A stretch of 64,000 nucleotides of DNA, from NCBI GenBank assembly GCA_964247055.1, contig OZ176053.1:5146001-5210000 (forward strand). Direction: 5' to 3'. This stretch comes from Paragordius varius. Lineage: Eukaryota; Nematomorpha. The notes under the pieces were generated by a model. The model had not been told where the DNA came from and made no database searches. It was given only the letters and a program-made list of their open reading frames with translations. This document shows positions 13,416 through 28,300 of this stretch, piece by piece. The first letter of the stretch is position 1. Each line of letters starts with the position of its first letter. Made by a program: the position numbers and the translations under genes.

Positions 13416-13953
13416 AAATATGTCGCAATGAAAAATGCATAAATCTTTATTGGGTCAAAGAAACCCGAACAGTTTTCCCGTAATATTATCGAAAAACGAA
13501 AAAGGCTATTTTTCAGCTAATAAAAGTGTGTTTTTACAGAATTTTATATTTTTTATTTATGTTTTCTGAGGAATTATAAAATATATTTTATGCTTAAATC
13601 TTAAATGATGTAAATGATAATCGAAATTATCATATATATTTTATAAATAAATTTTTCCCATTAACAAATATATACAGTTAATTTTAAATTAAATTTCATA
13701 AACTTAAAAAATATATATAATTATTATATATTTTTGCTAAATCAAATTTGAGGAACCAAACATTAATCCTATTTAATTTTGGGTTTCTAGCATTCTAAAA
13801 ATTTAATATTTTGGGCGATAAATTCAAAAAATGATTCCAGCTATTAGCAATTAAAATAGCTACGATATCTAAAAAGGGGAGGAAGGGGGCATCTAACAAA
13901 AACAGTTTTGAAAAACAATAAAAATATAAAATATCGGTACTTTAAAAAAAACC
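13416..13953. other. Non-coding gap
   Basis: AT-rich sequence between a MITE and the hAT target duplication at 13954. No feature recognised. Confidence 0.45.
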
Positions 13954-14094
13954 CATTAGTCCAGGGCTTCTAAACTTTTGTAGTTCCCGAGCCCATTTAT
14001 GATAGCGTTTTTCTTAACGACCCCAACAAATATAAAAGAAAAATAATATTTTCTTCGAAATAACACTTAATTTTGTTGATAATATTTATCAGGA

Positions 14095-14270
14095 TGATTT
14101 CGGTTTTAAGAGATTGACAAAAATAAATCTACATTTTTTATAAATTTTTATAACATTTTCTAAATCATAGTAAATTTATACAAGATATTTTCGGTTTGAA
14201 GAGATTGAAAAAATAAATCTACATTTTTTATAAATTTCTACATTTTCTGATATATAGATTTATACAAGAT
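14095..14270 (+). repeat. Two tandem copies of a ~90-bp unit inside the hAT
   Basis: The stretch starting CGGTTTTAAGAGATTGA (14101) recurs as CGGTTTGAAGAGATTGA (14192), a 91-bp spacing, and both copies continue through AATAAATCTACATTTTTTAT to ATTTATACAAGA. The copies differ at several sites and by a short deletion. Confidence 0.8.
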
Positions 14271-14271
14271 A

Positions 14272-15521
14272 CTAGCTAGTTGGTCCTGTCACGCTTCACT
14301 GCGACGTAATCCCGCTGATAATTTTTCCTTAAATTCACAATAAATAGATTTAATGGAGATGAAAAATAATTAAAAACATATTTAATAAAAATGTCTTTAA
14401 TTATTCTTTTACGAAATTTTGCATAGGCTCAAAAATTGTTTACTCGAAATTGAACATATTTTAACTGTCCCTTATTAAAGTTAATATTCAACTATCATTG
14501 GATTTATTTTAAGACTTTTGTTTTGCGAAATCATGGTTAAAAGTTCTAATTTAAAATTGTGTTCATACAGCTGGGATCAAGGGATAGAAAAAGTAAATCA
14601 TTTGTGGTCCCTTTTTAAAGGAAAGAATGATATTATACAAATTTCCCAGAAATGTGTTTAATTGAAGTATGGTTTCTTAAGTTTTTGAAAATTAGCTCCA
14701 AAACTAGGCCATTTTATATATGGCGTCTTGTTTTAAACCGGTAGACCCCCACCCATAGTATGGAAAAAGCGTTTAGTTAAATTCTTCTTTATGGGGCAAA
14801 TATTTGGAATCATCTTTGGAACCGTCGTCTCATGGGTTATTCAAAAAAAATACCTCGACACTAAATAACGTTTAATGATGGCAGGGCATAAAGACCCCAA
14901 ATTAACGGCTAATAAAAAAGCACCTTAATTTTTACCTAGTTAGGGGTAATATTTCAAGCTTTTAATGAGCTCATATGGCTTCATATCTGTAAATTAGCTC
15001 CAAAACAACACAATTTTTATATAGTGGCGCAGTTTTAACGGCTATTTGTTTACCCGGCAGCCAATATTATAAAAACGCAAGATTAAAATTTTTGCCTTTT
15101 AACAGGGAATACCTGGAATCCTCATTGAATTTTAACGGTCTCATACCCTGGGAAAACTTTATTTGGTTTTTTTTGAAAAAATAGAATTTTACGGGGGAAG
15201 AGGGTAAAAAGAGAGCCTAAATTAAAACAGTAAGCCTACTATGTTCGACACAATCGAAAAAAGATAAAAAAATCATATTTGAAATTGACCAACACGTTTC
15301 CGGAAAATTGTTTGAAAGACAATTTTTGTGGACCTGTTTTTTCAAAAAAAACCCGTTTTTTACATCGGGTGGGCCCGAACTGGGGGCCTACTTAAAAAAA
15401 AGAACGAAGCTATTGTCGAGACATTCATTAATGATTATATTTGTTGATATTTGAATGAATCTACCGGTTTTCCGGAAACAGATAACAAAGCCAGCATTTT
15501 CCATTTTTATAAATATATAAA
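14272..15521 (-). mobile_element. Long non-autonomous Helitron nested in hAT
   Basis: The minus-strand 5' end TTTATATATTTATAAAAATG is the family start with TC changed to TT; the base before it is A. The 3' end on the minus strand is CTAG followed by T (14272-14271), with a weak hairpin just upstream (GTCGC..GCGTGAC). The 5' part matches the short copies; the 3' part carries two diverged ~330-bp units similar to those at 950-1410. No Rep/Hel coding. Confidence 0.78.
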
Positions 15522-15827
15522 TTATAATGATTCACATAAAAATGATGGTATAAACAGTCTTTAAGAACCAGAAAATTTTAGGATATGTTTATATACGATG
15601 ATTGTTATTTTTCTTTATAACAATAAGGGGTAGCGACCCATAGTTTAAGAAGCCCTGCATTAGTCAATAAGCTGATAATAATCATAGTAGAAATTATTTA
15701 TAAACAACGAACTTTTGAAAATGAACTTGGGGCTTAGCTATTTTACAGGATTAAATTATTTAAATAGCTAATAACTGCTTATATTTAATCAACGTTAATT
15801 ATTCATTGGAACAATGAGATTTTGTAA

Positions 15828-16403
15828 TCTATATATTTATAAAAATGGAAAATGCTGGCTTTGTGATCTGTTTCCGGAAAACCGGTAAACCCATTCAAAT
15901 CCAAATATCGAAAAAATAAAATCATTAATAAATGCGGCCACAATAGCTTTGCCCTTTTTTGAATTAGGCCCCCAGTTCGGGCCCACCCGATGTAAAAAAC
16001 GGTTTTTTTTGAAAACAAGTCCACAAAAATGTCTTTGAGACAATTTTCCCGAGAACGTGTTGGACCATTCGATTTCAAATATAATTTTTGTTTAGTTATT
16101 TCCGATTGCGCCGAACATAGTTTTTTTAATTTAGGCCCTCTTTTTACCCGCTCTCCCCGTAAAATGCCATTTTTTTCAAAAAACAAAGTCCACAAAAATA
16201 ATTTTTTGAATCTATTTTTCGCCCAAGTAAACAATATATTAGGATAAATGCACCGTTTTAAAATTCCTATAAGATCATAGTTATTAAATAATGTTTCGAA
16301 ATGATCCACATATATAGATCATTTTATTGTCCTTTTTTTCAAATAGCCCCCCAGAAGTCCGAAGGACTTCCTAGGGCTGCGTAGCAGCACAAGAATACGC
16401 TAG
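15828..16403 (+). mobile_element. Complete short non-autonomous Helitron
   Basis: Starts TCTATATATTTATAAAAATG after an A at 15827 and ends CTAG (16400-16403) before a T at 16404. Near the 3' end are the hairpins GAAGTCCGAAGGACTTC and GGCTGCGTAGCAGC, then an 11-nt spacer and CTAG: the classic Helitron 3' signature. Its 576 bp contain open frames on both strands that have no protein-family features. Confidence 0.9.
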
Positions 16404-19374
16404 TAAAATAAAATAATTGACTTATTTAATTGGGATATACAACAAATATTTTCCATTAGTTGAGAGGAGAAACTTTTTTTATAAATGATTAGGTACATCA
16501 GCAGACATAAATTCACTATGGTGCATCATTAAAAATATCCTTCTAATTAACATTTTAAACATTAATCTTTATATGGTAATAAATATTTTTTATATTGAAA
16601 ATTTTTTATCTTAAAAATTCAGATTAGAAAACAGATTTAGCAGAAAGGAGTCTCATACGAATCTATTGGAGGTAAAAACATCTCATTTTTCAAAGTAATT
16701 TACCTTATTTTCATATGTTTATTTAAGAACACAGGGCTCATAAAAGATAATCAGAAAATATATTTTCTATCGGAACATGTCACGATTCCCATAGGTTTTT
16801 AACAAGGATTGGAACCAGAACCGGGAATTATAAACTTCCTTGATACGGATATAGAACCAAAAAATGCAAATATAAAATTAAAAAATCATATTTTTTGATT
16901 AAACTTACATTATTTTGTTTTCTATTTATTGGTTGACTTTTTGGGTATGGAATGATCAAAAATCTATTTATATTCGAGAGCAAAAAAACTATGTGGTTTT
17001 GTAATAAATAATATATTAGTTTAACGCATTATACACTACTTGCAAAATTAACTGGTTTAGATTTAAGCTAAACCAATTTAGAATCTTCTGAGCCTATCTT
17101 TCTAGTAGCAAACAAGATAAAAATATAACTAAATATCCAAAATTACTATTTTTCAATCATGGGTTTCCTGTAAAAGAATATCTGTAGCCTAGAAGAAGAG
17201 GGTATATTTAACCGAAGACCATGGAGATATGGATCATACAATCTAACTTTCTACAGCCTAAAAAATATATCAATTGAATTAGTCGTGATCAAACAAGAAA
17301 TTTAGTCGGAAAAATTTATAATCTAACACATTTAATTTGTAAACCCTAAAACTAGAAATGCCTTCGTTGTTGCCGAGGCCGCAGATTTTGAGATCGCATA
17401 AAAGAATTACTAAGCAATAAAACGATTTTTCCACGATAACTTATGCCAAAATATAAAAAAAGAATAAATATTATTAATATCTAACAAACAATCAATATCA
17501 ACCTAAAATAATAAAATGCAATAATTTAGACAAATAAAATATAGTATTTGGAAGCAAAATGTTACTAATTATATATTAAACCCTGAGCTATCCCTTCCAT
17601 AGTTTTTCCATAATAAGCTAATCAAAAGTGATATGTTTTAAAACTAAAGATATTTAACAAAATATGAATACGTTTCTACAGAAGCCACCATAGCCTATCA
17701 ATAATTTCGTACGAATTAATACTCATATCACTCATACCAAGATTAAATCTATTAAACATGGATTTATAAAACCAATAATTCTAATTAACACGTATTGCCA
17801 TATAAAATTATTGGAGAACTGTGATTTCACTATGAAATATTTATATTCCGAACTTGACAACCTCAAATTATCAAAAATTCTGCTCATTTACATGGTTATT
17901 TCTGCCCTTTGAAATATTCAAAACAGTGATAAGTCATTGACAAATTATAGTTATTTATTTGGGGCAAAAGTGAGAAATTTTTTGGATAGTTTTATATTTT
18001 TTAATAATATTGTTAGCATAGTGATTATAAAGGTTCTACTAGTTTGGTATTGATGATTTAATTTGTTTTGGGAGAAAAAAATACCACAAAGGTGAGAAAT
18101 TTTTTTTCAATATATATTATTTATCAATACGGAGCTCCCTAAAAAAATTTGATGCAAAAACTATTGTGGCAAATATTTTGATTTAGCATACTCAAAATAT
18201 CAAATCTCAAATCTGTTAAATGCTAAAAATTTTGTTCTCTGTCGAAAATGTTAAGCACAAAATGTTTTTTAAAATAGAAAGAAATGTAACACTTCATTAT
18301 TAATTTTTTATTTTTTTAGACGATCACGTTTGGAGTAGTTTCATATTTCACAGCTTAATCTTGTACTACTAATGTATAGTATGTTTTTTTTAAATTAAGT
18401 ATACAACATTCCTTTATTTGATCAAAAGGCTTATATTTTTATAAGTTTTTTAACTAATAAATTGTTTAAAATTAATAATTATCAAATAATTCTGATAAAA
18501 TGAAACCTGAAAACTTTCTAAATTAATGATTTACATTATCTAAACTTATAGATATATCCTGTTCTATTGGAGATTTAAAAGTCTTCGAAAATCCTGCGGC
18601 GAAAAAGTTTGAGATCAGGATTTATTTGCAATTTTACATTTTTAATAAATTTTATGTATCATGCGCCTAAAAGGCTTAAAAAGCACATATTAACTACTTT
18701 GTAATATATTAAATATTTAACTGGGATTTTAAACAACCCTAGTGAAATTTGTTAAAGAACGTTTAAATGTATCGTTAGAACCCAAAAACAATTTTTTTAA
18801 AAAGTTGGCAAAAAGCCCCGAATTAGCTTGAATAAATTTCTTAAAACTAAATATGCTCACAGGCTATTTTTAATAAGATAGGAGCATAAATAAAAATTGG
18901 AACCATTCGCTTTTTTTAATTTTAAAATTGGGATAGCCAGTGACCCTAATTCGCATGGAGGAGATTTAATATATAACTATACTTAATAAATTTTTATAAA
19001 AATAACATGTATTATCTGTATATTTTTTGAAATATGTCCTAAAAATAACTGTTAATAGCAACATCAGTAGTCGAAACCTTTAATATTATCTTTTATATAT
19101 AACTTGATTTATTTCATTAGCAAGTGACATAATTAATATAATTGATTTTTTGGCGTTATGCCATCCCATTTGATTTTCAAAATTTCAAATTGGTTATTTA
19201 AAAAAATATCATTATTTTAAAAATTTTAATTTTCTAAACTTTATTACCACTTTATATATTAGAATTTAAGATATATAGCAAAAAATAAATGATAAATGAA
19301 AAGCATATTCTCGGTTGAAACTTCAAACACATGTTTTAGGGAGCTCGCCAAACAACGGCGTGGTGAATATTTGA
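16404..19374. other. 3-kb gene-free gap upstream of TRAPPC8
   Basis: AT-rich and non-coding as far as I can read. Two less AT-rich patches stand out: about 16775-16860 (GGAACCAGAACCGGGAA) and about 17355-17400 (GTTGCCGAGGCCGCAGATTT). Neither forms a recognisable RNA or exon. The TRAPPC8 promoter must lie at the right end. Confidence 0.45.
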
Positions 19375-22300
19375 ATGTCGGAAACTTATCCAAGAATATC
19401 CATATTCCCCTCTCATATTGCGCTGTTATGTACCCATGACGTAGAGGTGTTAGCTCAAAAAAATAATCTAGCATTTGTGGAAATGTTAGAAATTTATTCA
19501 GTGATTGAATTAAATAGTAAACATTGCTTTAACCTTAGCTCACATACGCGATTACAATGGTAACGCTCATGCAATTAATAATATGTATGTAAAATTTAAC
19601 GAAATGAAAAATCAAAATGTACAGCCTTTGATTGCCAGAAAACTATTAAATGAATCTGTATCCAAATACAACTTATATCAAAAATCTGCGCTGGATTATA
19701 ATTATAACATCGAAAATAAAGAATTTAGTATCCCTCTTGGAAATATAAACAGTTTTGTTCAAATAATTTTTTAGAATCTTTGTTTAATATAAATTTCCCT
19801 CTTAGTGCTCCGTGGTTTGAACAATATAAACAAACATTTTTTAATGTTATGGTTTGTAGTGACCACGAATTTTTGCGACATTACCTTGCTTGTAAATTAT
19901 TGATATAATATTTATAAATTTAACCCTTTTTATAATCCACACTTTAATGCTTTATCGTTATTTTAATTTTGTTAAAAATTTCTAAATTTATGAAATAGAG
20001 ACATATATATTTGCGGATATCTATTATAATCATTTGCGTGATTTTTAATTTATTATATACAGTACATATATTAGTTGATAAAAATTTGACATAAAAATTA
20101 AATGAGTTAAAATACTTTGCATTATATATAATTTTGAAAGTTGAATTTAAATCCCGAAAAATTAGGTCTGTTTGTTGTTAGTTGCAACAGTCAGGATCCG
20201 TTACGAGATTTGGAAAATCTTATTCAACAACAACGAGAACATCAAGGGTTTCGGTCTCAAGTTCCACCCTTTACCAATACTAATTCACTTTCAGGTAAAC
20301 TTTATCAAATGTTTTTAAACAAATCTAATCTTTTTTTACCTTTTGAATTTTTATTTTATGCAAAAAGTATCAACGTTTATTATTGTTAACGAAAATAAAT
20401 AAGTTTATGCTATATAATATCTATGGTAAATAACTATTGAACTTAGTATGTTATGCGGAAATTTATTGTTATATTGTTTTACAATTTGGAAAGCAGGTAA
20501 ATTTGTCAAAGTCCTATATAATTTTGTATTTGTTATATTTACATAAAAATTGAACCATTAACTTTATTTATTATATCAATTTAGTTACTTTTAATTTTAT
20601 AATTACAAAAATCTTTTTCATTCAGTGTCTGCATCACACGTGGGAACTGGACATAAATGGTTTTGTCAAAGTGTTTTTCATTTCCATGTCTTATTATATG
20701 ATCCATCTGAGTGTGAGGAACAGCGGTAAGTAACAATTTTTTCGACGTATTTTAAAAAGATTGTTTGATATTTATCTAATTACGGTATAATCGATTGCAA
20801 TACATAAATTCTTGGGATATAAAATTTGCATGGCTTTTATCTCAAATAAAAGTAGCGATTTTGTTTGTTATATACAACGTCCAGCAAGTAAAAATTAGAT
20901 TTTAGGCATTCTTTATTTATTAATACCCATTTTTAAAGCATTTTTTTGTTAAGAAAATATTTTATGCCTTTAAATCTTACAAATTTAGCCATAAGCGCAT
21001 CTGGCTTCTTATTTGTTTAATATTTTCATTGCTTTCTCCAAAATTTTTGTTATTAAAATATTTGATTTTATGTAAAATAAAATTTCTTAATTAAATTATG
21101 ATAATATAAATAAATAAAAGCGGTATAATTATATTGCATTATCTATATAGAGCCCTGGGATTGTACGAAAATATGAAGAATATGTATGGTTCACATGCCT
21201 GCCACTTTTTACGCTTGAATGATACCGATTCGAATCTCTCGGTTAATTTTTCATTTTTTTTTCATTTTTTTAAAAATTTAAATAACAACATAAAAATATA
21301 GATATATTAATTTTATGATATGAAATGTTAAATTTAGACATCAATGAGAACTGATGAACCCTTACTCCCAACCCTTAACGGAGAACTTCCAATACAACTA
21401 AATTCCCTCCAAGATGCTTTGAAAGAAGGTGGTATTTTACTTCTACATTAGATTTTGTTGTAATTTTATAACCCAAATTTCCAAATTTTTTTAGGTGACA
21501 TCTTTCGGCTTCAATTTACATAATAACAAAATATTTACATTTTATTTGCACATATCCAATCCTTAATTATATTTGATGAATTTTGATAAAAATCCATTTT
21601 TTAAATCTATAAATGTAATAAATATATAAAACATCCCAAAAATCCTTAACTTTTCATAGATGCTGATTATTTAATATTTTATGACACATAGTTATTTAAT
21701 AAATGGGTAGTTAAATATAATTTATATGCTATCAATTTTATAATTATTAGGTAAATTGAAAAAGTTATTTGCTAATTATCTTTATTTATTTATTACAGAT
21801 AATACCGATGGAAGTCACCCATTAGATCAGTTAGCCCAGACACAAAATTTGTCCAACGTAAAATTATTTACAAATACATTAATCTCTTTTTTAGTTTATG
21901 TTTTACCACATTAGACATAATTAATATAATGATATGAAACTTTGACGTGTTTTATATACAGTAAATCATGAAAATTAATAACAAATAATATAAAATAAAT
22001 CTAGATGACATTTTAATTTTATATTAAAATAGCTTCAACAATATCATGTCGTCAAGATTTATTATAATTATTTGATATTAATTTTCCTTATTTCTTTATC
22101 ATAAATTGTATAAAATATATTTTAGATATAGAACCAAATAAATTTTAATAATCTCAAAATATTTTATTATTGATAGCCAACGCCTTACATGGAAGACACA
22201 TCCTCCCAACCCTCTTTAAGTCCAGGCCTCCTTAAATATAACGGTAAATAAATCTTAAGAGTATATAATAAACATTTAAACCAGAATTTTATAAATTAGC

Positions 22301-25300
22301 CCTTTTTTTCATAAATATTTTAGTTTGATCTAAATTCACTTTTGTATTTACAACTTTTAATACAGGCCAACAATTTGTGTTTTCTGTATCTTTATATGCT
22401 TTTAAATGCACAACCATTTGATTTGTATATAAATTCTTCATTTCTTCTAACAATTTTGAATATTACACCATATATGTATTAAATGAAATTCTAAAAAAAG
22501 TTGAGTAAATTTCTTTACTGTTTACCATTAACATATTTGATATGTTTACTAAGCAGAGTATATAATAACATGTATGTTTACCAAGGATAATAAATAGAAG
22601 CAATTATGGTGTTATATATGCGATAATTTATAAATACCATTTACACCTCAAATTCCCCCTCGAACAATTCAAATTCATCCCAAAAATAAGTTATTTTGTT
22701 TCAGATCAATATAACTCATCATTAACATAAATTAGTTTTCTTTGGCATAGTCCATTATTTTTGATTATAATTTTAATAAAGAAAATTTTATTTTTTTTTA
22801 AAAAATTATAAAGAAATATAGAGAATTTTTAATGCTTAAAAACACATAATTTATTTTAGGGTGAGAGTAAATTTGAGCTGTAAATGGTATATATCACATA
22901 TTATAAATTATAATATTAAACTAAACAAAACTAATTCTAAAAATAATAATGATAACATACAAACTATAGATGAAAATTTAAATTTATTATCGGCCGGGAA
23001 TCAAGCCGCAATGTCGGGTCTCGTTAAGGATTTTTGTGTTAAAGGACTTATTCCTTGGGCTGAACGGCATATGCGGTTATGGAATGAACAAGTTTATATC
23101 AATCTCTATTGTCTCTTTATTTTGTCTTAAACACGAAACACACAAATTAAATATTTTACAAAAAGTCAATCAGTGCTTTGAGTTAAATATTGTTAAATAT
23201 CATTGGTGGCGATGAAATCATTTTTATCATAAAATATGAAAAAAATCAGCGAAAAACCCTAAAAGCGTGTACGTTTTTCTTTTATTCTTTTTAGTGATAT
23301 GAAATTTACTTAAAACTATTTAAATTTAGACAAAAAAATGAATTATCCAATTTCCGCTGTGATAAAAAGGCAAAAAAATATTATAAAATTTTAAAAAATT
23401 CATACTGCCACAACAGTATAACATTAATTTATTTTTTTATAAAGATACCTTTTTACAAAAATGTCCGCACAAAAGTTCGATAAAAATCCTATATACATAA
23501 TATTATATATATTGAAAGATTCAATCTCGTCGAGGTCTCCTATCTAAAAGTATTATATCAGCAACGAAAAAATGGTTTGGAGTCAATTTGGGTGGTGGCA
23601 CTTCGAATGCAACTTTAAATGCGCCTCCACCCTCAGGAATATCTCATCAGCCTGTTATGGTATCGTTGAATAAACCGACACATGCATTAAAGACTATAGC
23701 GAATAAAAATAATTCAATACTAACTTTAAATAGCAACCAAAATCAAAATTATCAACCCTTAAACACTAGTAATTCTTCTATGATGTCTAAATCGGCTACC
23801 CTATCTTCGTTAGGTAGAAAGAGCTTTTTATAGATGTTTGTATAATTTAGAATTTACTCCATAATATATATGATATAAGTTGGGTTATATTTGTTCTATG
23901 TTTTATTTATAAATATAAATCTGGCACTGTTTTCATATAAAATTAAGGTAGAGTCAAAAACTTTATATAGTTTTATTAAAAAATAAAAAACATGGACATA
24001 ATAATATAACCTTTTTAACAATTATATATTTATACTTTGGTAATGGTAAAAACAGTATACTCTATAAGACAATTAATATACAAATTTATGGGCTCGTTTA
24101 ACTTTAATTAATAATGAGCAATGTAGTTATGATTTTTGATTATTCGCCATGTGATATATATTTTTTATTCTTGGATTAACTTTAATATATAACGCAATGT
24201 AAATTATAATTTTAGATTATTTGCCATCTTATCTTTATATTTTTTATAATAAATTAGGTAATGTTGGAATGAAATCACTATCCTCATCATCATCTTCTAC
24301 TAACACAATGCATAGTAGTTTAAGTACAACATCCGTTTTGTAAGTTGTATTTTTATATATAATTAGTAAAGTTTATTTTTCCTCATAAAGAATTAAACCT
24401 TTAATGATAGTTGATGATATAATAATAATACATTTTCTCGAAATGGAAAGTTCATTTGCATGAATATAATTTATGTTTTTATTTTGTTGTTTTTTTGGTA
24501 AGGATGATAGTATATAATATATATAAACCTTAATGCTTGTTGATTTAATAAAAAAAGAGTCGAAAACAAAATTATTTTATGTTACCCTCTTAGAAAATCA
24601 TTTACAGTTAATATTGAGAATTATACAGTATCCTTTAAACGATCCCCTATTTAATCGTTCAAATTTACATATATAGCTCTCATAATTAGTAAACATTCTA
24701 AAAAAGATAATATTTAATCTCCATAATATTACAATATTTTAAGGTATAATCAAGATTCGATTGAATTGCAATCCCGTCAATTGGCTGATTTATGTTTTTT
24801 GTTTCAATGTTATTCTCCAGCCTACCAATTATATCATAGCGTTAAAAAAGACTTTCAATCTGATCAAGCTTGGATTTATTATGCAGGCGCTATCGTATGA
24901 TATGCATCCAAATTTTATTTTGCTAGTTTTTGTTATTTAATGATGCCAGATATCAACAGTAAAGAGAATTATTTTTGTTGCAAAAAAGCAAAAAATAAGC
25001 CAATATTTTTTCGTGATTGTTTATGGCTATTTGGCAATATTTGATTAAAAACTAGCAATGCATTTTTATTACTGTATAATTAGGGTTTAAACTCACTGAC
25101 CGCTTGATTATGTATGCGGTTACATATGTTTATAAGAGTCATCATTACCACAAATGTAAAAATATGCTGCAATCAAATTAGATCTAATTTTTTAACATAT
25201 TTTTTAACAATTACTTGATAATGAAAGCTATGTAAAATCAGTAATAATTAAATTTATTTAAGACATGAATTTTTGATACTTCTAGTAATTTTTGCCAAAA

Positions 25301-28300
25301 TCAAAAATTTTAACAATAATACTTGGTAAATTTTTATACCATTATTTTATATACGTGATAATATGTAGGCATTTTTAACCAGTTAAACCCGACACCCTAA
25401 TTAATATATTTATCAACAAATTAATATACATTATTTAAATTTTGATTTCGATTTTTTTACTCAATAGGAAATGGCTGGTGTTACATCTTTTCTTATGAAC
25501 ACACCCCTCAATCAATATCCCCATCATTATATAGAATCAGCTATTAATACTTACCTCAATGTTTGCAAGTTCGAATTTTTTTATATGTTTTCAGTAAATT
25601 TAATACATTTTTTTTCAAACAAGATTAATCTTTTCATTATATATTGATCATTTTAGTTTACCGATATTTGCCATACGGTCAACATTAATTAGTACAGAGA
25701 TATTGAAATGGTTTGGATTATATACCCAGTCTGCATTACAATACCTTAAACTTACCTCAGAGGATTCTGATTTGAGAAGCGCTTTGTTTTTAGAACAATC
25801 GGCCTTGTGTTTCCTTAAGGTTTGATTTATTTCATAAGTTTTATCTTAACTGAATGTAAGTTAAATAATTATCATCTGTATACTTTATAATTTGGGTTTA
25901 TAGGGATAACTTTTTTTAAAAAATATCAACCCATAAAAAATATTTTATGATACTTAAAATCACAAACTATTTATGAATTTTTAGTTAATAAAATTGTCAC
26001 AAGTTATACATTTTGAATAATAGGATTAAAATATAACCAATACCTATTATATTGACAACATTTTAAATTTGATTAACCTATTTAATTTAGGTCAATTCAT
26101 CTGTAAATTTTCCCTTAAAAATAATTGAACAAGAAAATTCCAATGTATTAGAAGAAAAAAACAACCAATTATTGCCCAATGCAAAATTTTATACGGGGGA
26201 TAATGTTTCGACTAATTTCGGTGCTTCGATGAGTAAAGTGAAACCATACACTTCAATCGGAAGTTTGATAAGGAAATATGCATTTTACATGGTTTTGGCT
26301 GGAAATAAATATTTGAAAATAGCGGATGAAAATATACCTTCTGCCATGGTTTTGCAAACACCATTTACCAACCATAATAATAATAACCCGGTCATAACCA
26401 CCCCTAACCATATACATTCATCTCTTAAGTAATTTTAATTTTGCATTAAAAACTGGTCATAAATCTTGTCTTAATCATAGAAATAAATTTTAATTCGTAC
26501 ACACAGAAAACATTAAAGTTATAAAACAAATCGTAAAAAATAATAGACAAATATATTTTTAAGTATTTTATGTTTCTAAATGGGAATGTATGGTAATCTC
26601 CCCAATTATATTTCATAATATTAATCATTTAGGGTTTTATAATCGAGTATGTTTTTTTTGATTAACAAATTATTTGTTTTTAACTTTTTATGAAATGATT
26701 TATATGTTAATTTGTTTTGTTTATTTTTACGATGCTTGAAAAATATTCACATTTTTTAATTTTACCAAAGTATTTAATCAATAACAATAAGATATATAAA
26801 TTGGGTAAATAATAATCTCTTTAACTCTTTGCTTATCATACCATTTAAAATAATAAACTTTTTTTTGTTTTGAAGATTAGACTCTATAATTCTTGGGTTT
26901 TTGATAACTATTTATGCCCTAATATTTATTTTTCCTTTTTCAAAGTAATAACTATTTACTTTTATAAATGCATTCATAGCCAGTCAATCTAACCCATCAA
27001 TTTCAATTTCTTATTTTATATATAATTTTAAATGATATACTTATTTTAATTTACGGTATATTTTAGTATGTGTCTCTCCTTTAAACGACATGGCATACGT
27101 TGTTACAATTTAGCTAATCAAGTTTACAATATATTACCACAATTATGTGAAACATCTTTGGTTATTTCCAGTGATTTAAGGGACAGAAATTTGCACCATT
27201 CCAATTTTTATAGCAGCAGTAATAATGATATAATTAATGTTGAAAAACTGGGCTCATTTTCCCCTTACAAAGGCAATGAATGGAAAAGTGCCTGTGAACA
27301 TGTGCAGTTTACCTTAGCGAAACATTACAGATCCCTCTATCATTTGCTTTTGGCAAATGGCGTTCATAAAAGGTTTATATATATATATGTTTTTATCTTT
27401 TTTTCCTTTATGGTTAAATTGAATGTACTAGCATGTATCAGGCGATCAAAAAATTATACGAGGAATATATTTAATTTAATTTTTCTTATTAACTTATTTA
27501 AATAGCTTTCAATTTGTTTTTATCATATAGGGCCACAATATGTTTAAACGAATCACATTACCATTTATCGAATCTATTCACCCCATCTTTGAGCACACTG
27601 TACGACTGTAACATGTTATTTAAAATTTCTCAATCTACTACTCAAAACAACTCAAAAACACCATTTAACTATCACAAAAACATAAATAATTTAGACATTT
27701 ATTTGAATCTGTTGGGCTCAAATGTTAAAAACTTTGACAAACTTGGCCATCAAGATAACCAATTTATCATTGATGATAATAAATCTAACCGTGAAGGAAC
27801 TAATATGGCCATTCATGTCTCAACAAATCAAACGGCTAATCAAAATATACAAAATCACATCAAATATCTCAAAGAATTGATATCATTATTTACAGTTTTA
27901 TTTTTTTTATTTATAAATTCAAAAATTAGCGTTTACAAAATTTTTAATGTTTAAATGGATAATTGAACTGTTTTCTACAAAATATAACATTTGCGTGACT
28001 AAAAGAGGACTGTTATAAACCTAAAATTTTAACAGAATCATCGTTTAGTCGAAACTAATCAAAAATCCATTAAAATAAATTTTGAGGAAAATGACTTTTT
28101 TTATATATATAATATCTCACATCTACATAGGATTATCAACAATTAAAAAATCCGAATTTCCGTTTATCTTTACCCTTGCCTCTCTTTTTGTCACAAGCCA
28201 TTGAAGTTAAATTAGCCGATTATGATATTGAAAAACAAGCAAATACGTTTCGGCAATCGAAAGAAAACTACCATTTTGATCCAATGTTTCATTCCCACAC

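Larger units (their letters stand above)
13962..15657. mobile_element. hAT-type DNA transposon with nested long Helitron
   Basis: Left end CAGGGCTTCTAAACT, right end AGTTTAAGAAGCCCTG: imperfect inverted repeats with CAG..CTG tips. A perfect 8-bp target duplication CATTAGTC lies at 13954-13961 and 15658-15665. Of the 1696 bp, 1250 bp is the Helitron at 14272-15521, so the hAT itself is about 450 bp and non-autonomous. The subterminal GGGTAGCGACCC matches the fragment at 8691-8735. Confidence 0.88.

Noticed and set aside
15803-16309. Long minus-strand open frame (168 codons) and overlapping frames at 15837 and 16029
   Set aside because: They lie across a non-autonomous Helitron and recur with different stops in each copy; no protein family features.
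20141-20165. Upstream extension of TRAPPC8 exon 4 (NLNPEKLG)
   Set aside because: Using the TTAG acceptor at 20165 restores the frame and gives HYLACLFVVSCNSQDP, which follows the family; the extension is out of phase with exon 3.
22861-22969. In-frame extension upstream of TRAPPC8 exon 10
   Set aside because: It begins inside a TA-target MITE; the acceptor at 22969 gives the right phase.
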